DNA of 9,199 nucleotides from Candidatus Desulfofervidaceae bacterium (lineage in GTDB: Bacteria; Desulfobacterota; Desulfofervidia; Desulfofervidales; Desulfofervidaceae), in contig JAGHCL010000151.1 of assembly GCA_021160485.1 (NCBI GenBank), positions 1 through 9,199 on the forward strand. Direction: 5' to 3'. Within the stretch, counting starts at the first letter, position 1; each line of letters opens with the position of its first letter. Under the pieces are notes generated by a model. That model made no database searches and was not told the origin of the DNA. It worked only from the letters and a program-made list of their open reading frames with translations. Positions 7,051-9,199 of the stretch are shown in pieces. The translations under genes and the position numbers were made by a program.

Positions 7051-7551
7051 TTATTTATAATATGCTAATACCCCATCAAATACTTCAGGGGTAGCGCTAA
7101 TCCAGTACACCATTGTTTGCTTTTGAAAAACGGCATGTTCGTTGCCCATGCCCCAGAAGATATACATTTTCCATTGCGGAGTAGTAATGACTTTTACATT
7201 ATAAAAAGGGCTTCTGGGATTATGAATAATCTTTTCCATCATGATTTTAGTTTGCTTGGATGCTTCTTCTAAACTAAAGGCCTCTGAAATCCAAATCGTG
7301 GCCTCATTCCAATTACCCTCAAAGAAGGCACCACGATAATAGGCTACCCAGGCATCTTTCACAGGGATTTCCTTGCCATGAAGCCTATTTACCTCTTTCT
7401 TTGCTTCTTCTCCTTTAATTAATTTTATCAAATGTAAATTGGGCAAGGTCTCCGGAAATAAAGGAGTGGCTTTGGGTTTACGCCCGCACCCAATGCTTAA
7501 ACAGAAAAAAAATAGACAAATTAAAGTAAAAGTCAGTCTTTTTTTAATCAT
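7051..7551 (-). CDS. Small lipoprotein of unknown function
   Basis: A 166-residue protein. Its N-terminus has basic residues (MIKKR), a hydrophobic stretch to about residue 20, and S19-I-G-C22, which fits a signal peptidase II lipobox apart from Ser at -3 (Leu is at -4). After cleavage Cys22 would carry the lipid anchor, placing the protein at a membrane facing the periplasm. The mature part is rich in aromatic residues and reads as a single alpha/beta domain: a strand with A-Y-Y-R-G near 70, a W-I-S-E-A segment near 87 followed by a helix, K-M-Y-I-F-W-G-M-G-N near 130, and a final M-V-Y-W-I-S strand. I do not recognise the family and assign no enzyme activity; no catalytic motif is evident. 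It is the last gene of the operon and its ATG overlaps the preceding four-cysteine gene by 8 bases, so the two are probably made together. Confidence 0.75.
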   Translation of the reverse strand: MIKKRLTFTLICLFFFCLSIGCGRKPKATPLFPETLPNLHLIKLIKGEEAKKEVNRLHGKEIPVKDAWVAYYRGAFFEGNWNEATIWISEAFSLEEASKQTKIMMEKIIHNPRSPFYNVKVITTPQWKMYIFWGMGNEHAVFQKQTMVYWISATPEVFDGVLAYYK

Positions 7552-7750
7552 GTTTGTTAAACCTCATAAAGGAAGCAATAGATTCATTCATCACCTGAAA
7601 GGTAAAATAATCATGTCTAGCAATAGCACAATTTATATTTAAGGCACAATATTTCAAACAAATGGGGTCATTTGCATCAAAATCACCAAAGCAATGCAAC
7701 CGCCCTTCTAAAGCCTGTTGTTTAATAAGTTTAACTTTCATTTTTTTCAT
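7544..7750 (-). CDS. Small four-cysteine protein with a CFGxxD motif
   Basis: A 68-residue protein with a lysine-rich start (MKKMKVKLIK) and four cysteines, C20, C31, C35 and C41, within C-F-G-D-F-D, then I-C-L-K-Y-C, then N-C-A. This CFGxxD followed by three more cysteines recalls small cysteine clusters I have seen in many short bacterial and phage proteins, where they probably bind zinc or an iron-sulfur cluster; the function is unknown. It is a real gene by several signs: its ATG overlaps the stop codon of the phosphatase gene by one base (TAATG), a GGAGAG ribosome-binding site stands just before it, and its own stop overlaps the lipoprotein start by 8 bases. No signal peptide or membrane segment is seen, so it should be cytoplasmic. 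A role as a metal-binding helper or regulator is only a guess. Confidence 0.7.
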   Translation of the reverse strand: MKKMKVKLIKQQALEGRLHCFGDFDANDPICLKYCALNINCAIARHDYFTFQVMNESIASFMRFNKHD

Positions 7751-8541
7751 TATTCTCTCCTATCTCCATCTATCTGTAAAACTCTTAACATATTTTCATG
7801 CAAAAATCCATTAGTAGCTAAAATTTCTTTTTCATAAATAGAATAGGGACGTCCTGTAAAATCAGATACCTTCCCCCCGGCCTCCTGCACGATTAACACC
7901 CCAGCTGCCGTATCCCAGGGATGCAGCCTTTCCTCCCAGAAACCGTCAAAACGTCCACAGGCAACATAACATAAATCCAACGCGGCTGAACCTGCCCGAC
8001 GAATACCCCTAGCATGCATAATCATGCGGTGAAACCGTGTCATTACTGGCTCTGGATGTTGTTGGACATCATAAGGAAAACCTGTTGCCAGTAAGGCCTT
8101 AATTAACTTTTGCGTCTGAGATACTTTTATAGGTTTACCATTTAAAAAAGCTCCATGCCCTTTCAGGGCCGAAAACATTTCCTTTAACACAGGACTGTAT
8201 ATTGCCCCCAATACAATCTCTTTCTTTATTTCTAGGGCAATAGAAACACAAAACCAGGGCAGCCCATGAGCAAAATTGGTCGTCCCATCCAGGGGGTCAA
8301 TAATCCACCTTATATCAATTTCTTCTCCCCCTTTGAGCCCACTTTCTTCGGCCAAGATAGCATGTTGAGGATACTTGGCACAAATACTTTTTTTAATGAG
8401 ACGTTCACTGGCCAAATCGGCCTCTGTCACCAAATTTATCTCGCCTTTGTAAGAAATCTGGTGTGGTTTAAAGAAAAAACGCATTACTTCTTCGCCGGCC
8501 TTGTGCGCAACTTCTAAAGCAAATTGGTAAAAATCTTCCAT
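7750..8541 (-). CDS. Inositol monophosphatase family enzyme (SuhB-like)
   Basis: A 263-residue Mg2+-dependent, Li+-sensitive-type phosphatase of the inositol monophosphatase family, which removes phosphate from inositol-1-phosphate or related sugar or nucleotide phosphates. From the chosen start, the metal-binding blocks are E65-E66 (in LAEESG), D82-PLD85-GTTN (in WIIDPLDGTTN) and W209-D210-TAAG, all intact, as is the GSAALDLCYVACGR stretch around residue 185. The length is usual for the family. Start choice: a GGAGG site lies five bases before the ATG at 8541. The in-frame GTG at 8562 and ATG at 8553 have no comparable site, and the GTG would sit almost on the predicted transcription start, so a 270-residue version is unlikely. 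It is the first gene of a three-gene operon. Substrate cannot be told from sequence; fructose-1,6-bisphosphate or 3'-phosphoadenosine-5'-phosphate are alternatives within the superfamily. Cytoplasmic. Confidence 0.9.
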   Translation of the reverse strand: MEDFYQFALEVAHKAGEEVMRFFFKPHQISYKGEINLVTEADLASERLIKKSICAKYPQHAILAEESGLKGGEEIDIRWIIDPLDGTTNFAHGLPWFCVSIALEIKKEIVLGAIYSPVLKEMFSALKGHGAFLNGKPIKVSQTQKLIKALLATGFPYDVQQHPEPVMTRFHRMIMHARGIRRAGSAALDLCYVACGRFDGFWEERLHPWDTAAGVLIVQEAGGKVSDFTGRPYSIYEKEILATNGFLHENMLRVLQIDGDRRE

Positions 8542-8546
8542 ATTAG

Positions 8547-8551
8547 CCTCC
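8547..8551 (-). promoter_or_regulatory. Ribosome-binding site that fixes the phosphatase start
   Basis: GGAGG on the minus strand (8551-8547) is a full Shine-Dalgarno core, five bases ahead of ATG 8541. It overlaps the upstream in-frame ATG at 8553, which argues that the downstream ATG is the one used. Confidence 0.8.
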
Positions 8552-8571
8552 ATTTTTTTCACTAAAACTGT

Positions 8572-8600
8572 AATATAAAGACAAGCAGGATAGGGGTCAA
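8572..8600 (-). promoter_or_regulatory. Sigma70-type promoter of the phosphatase operon
   Basis: On the minus strand TTGACC (8600-8595) and TATATT (8577-8572) are separated by exactly 17 bases; each box matches the consensus at 5 of 6 positions. Transcription would start near 8565, giving about a 24-base leader before ATG 8541. This is the best promoter match in the window. Confidence 0.7.
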
Positions 8601-8679
8601 TAGGGTATTCTGGAGTTTTTTTAAACCTGAGTATTCCAACAAAATGGCAGGATGGTGAACGAAATTCCGAAAATTCTTG

Positions 8680-8693
8680 TCAATCACGGGTTA
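8680..8693 (+). repeat. Short intergenic motif, copy C
   Basis: TCAATCACGGGTTA resembles copy A at 373-390 (TCAATCGCGGATT), with two differences over 13 bases. It lies between the two divergent promoters. The similarity is weaker than between copies A and B and may be chance. Confidence 0.2.
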
Positions 8694-8725
8694 CTGAGGC
8701 TCCAAGTAAATTTTTGAATATCCTA

Positions 8726-8754
8726 TTTACTCATTTCTAAAAATGTGTTATAAG
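8726..8754 (+). promoter_or_regulatory. Promoter candidate for the right-edge gene
   Basis: TTTACT (8726-8731) and TATAAG (8749-8754) are 17 bases apart, matching the consensus boxes at 4 and 5 of 6 positions. Transcription would start near 8761, about 19 bases before the ATG at 8780. With the opposite promoter at 8600-8572 this makes a divergent intergenic region of 238 bases. Confidence 0.45.
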
Positions 8755-8779
8755 CCCTTAGCGAGGGAAATACAAGGCT

Positions 8780-9199
8780 ATGGTTGATCACTCATCTCTC
8801 CATTTATGGGTAAAATTTGTTGATTTTAAGAAACAATCTCTTTTATTAACTCGAGCTTATTTTGATGTTCTCCAAAAAGATACCCTTCTCTCCTTTCTTC
8901 AAAACAGTCCTCATTTTCAAATTGAAGTCCAGAAAAGTAGTGACTGCGTAGCCACCTGGTTGGCTGCGGATAAAGAAAATATTCTAGGAATTATAAAAGT
9001 TAATAAAAATCGGTGTGTATTAGAGTGTCTAACCAAAAGCCGAGCAGAAGAAGGAAAAAGGCTTTTAAAGAACAATTTAGGAAAAGCCATCATTTTTAGG
9101 GCTTACAGTTTTCAAAAGCTTGACTATTTAAACACCGGAGAATCTGAAGATGAAGAAATGTCTTTGGAAGAATATCTTATATATTATTATGAACATGAA
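8780..9199 (+). CDS. Unrecognised protein, N-terminal 140 residues (partial, runs off the right edge)
   Basis: An open frame of 140 codons with no stop continues past the window. ATG 8780 is the first start after an in-frame TAG at 8759-8761. GAGGG (8763-8767) is a rather distant ribosome-binding site, and AAGG (8774-8777) is very close to the start. The protein has no signal peptide or membrane segment. It begins with H-L-W-V-K-F and has a mixed helix/strand body. Near residues 80-105 it shows N-R-C-V-L-E-C-L-T-K-S-R-A-E-E-G-K-R-L-L, which reads as a strand followed by a basic helix. After about residue 122 it becomes acidic (ESEDEEMSLEEYL), like a linker. The strand-plus-helix stretch vaguely recalls a segment I have seen in some SEC-C-motif or YecA-type zinc-binding proteins, but that would need the missing C-terminus. 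I do not assign a function. Confidence 0.7.
   Translation, partial: MVDHSSLHLWVKFVDFKKQSLLLTRAYFDVLQKDTLLSFLQNSPHFQIEVQKSSDCVATWLAADKENILGIIKVNKNRCVLECLTKSRAEEGKRLLKNNLGKAIIFRAYSFQKLDYLNTGESEDEEMSLEEYLIYYYEHE

Noticed and set aside
8266..8517. An 83-codon plus-strand frame opposite the phosphatase gene.
   Set aside because: The opposite strand carries the conserved phosphatase motifs, and this frame shows no protein signature.
1..9199. CRISPR array, tRNA, rRNA or riboswitch.
   Set aside because: No regularly spaced direct repeats, no cloverleaf with T-loop sequence, and no conserved riboswitch core were seen on either strand by eye.

Overview
The window reads as a moderately AT-rich bacterial chromosome segment with tightly packed, partly overlapping genes. 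A lipoprotein-type signal peptide and the mix of genes point to a Gram-negative-like bacterium. Some traits (a small CFGxxD/Cys protein beside an inositol-phosphatase-family gene, an AddB-like nuclease with an Fe-S cluster) made me think of a sulfate-reducer-type lineage (Desulfobacterota), but the sequence alone does not prove this and I hold it with low confidence. I see no rRNA, tRNA or CRISPR array.

Left edge (1-464): a minus-strand fragment with the N-terminal zinc-ribbon signature of a transposase runs off the window at base 1. It is followed by about 340 bases of AT-rich DNA without a convincing gene. Plus strand, 465-3984: two overlapping genes encode a metallophosphoesterase nuclease of the SbcD/Mre11 (YhaO-like) type and its ABC-type ATPase partner of the SbcC/Rad50 (YhaN-like) type. 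The ATPase carries a hydrophobic double segment in the middle of its coiled coil and no Cys-x-x-Cys zinc hook. After a 149-base gap with its own promoter candidate comes a 920-residue AddB-like protein (4134-6896). It has a degenerate helicase-like region, a C-terminal PD-(D/E)XK nuclease and the four cysteines expected for the AddB-type iron-sulfur cluster. No AddA-like partner lies in the window. Together the three genes form a double-strand DNA end-processing cluster.

Minus strand, 8541-7051: a compact three-gene operon (an inositol-monophosphatase-family enzyme, a 68-residue four-cysteine protein and a small lipoprotein of unknown function). Its genes overlap by 1 and 8 bases, and it is driven by a good sigma70-type promoter at 8600-8572. 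It converges on the AddB-like gene across a 154-base gap. A divergent gene starts at 8780 and runs off the right edge; its product is not recognised.

Most notable: the membrane-hairpin SbcC/YhaN-like ATPase next to an apparently AddA-less AddB-like nuclease, the small cysteine protein locked by overlap into the phosphatase operon, and short related GC-richer motifs (CGCGGATTT-GGG type) in several intergenic gaps.
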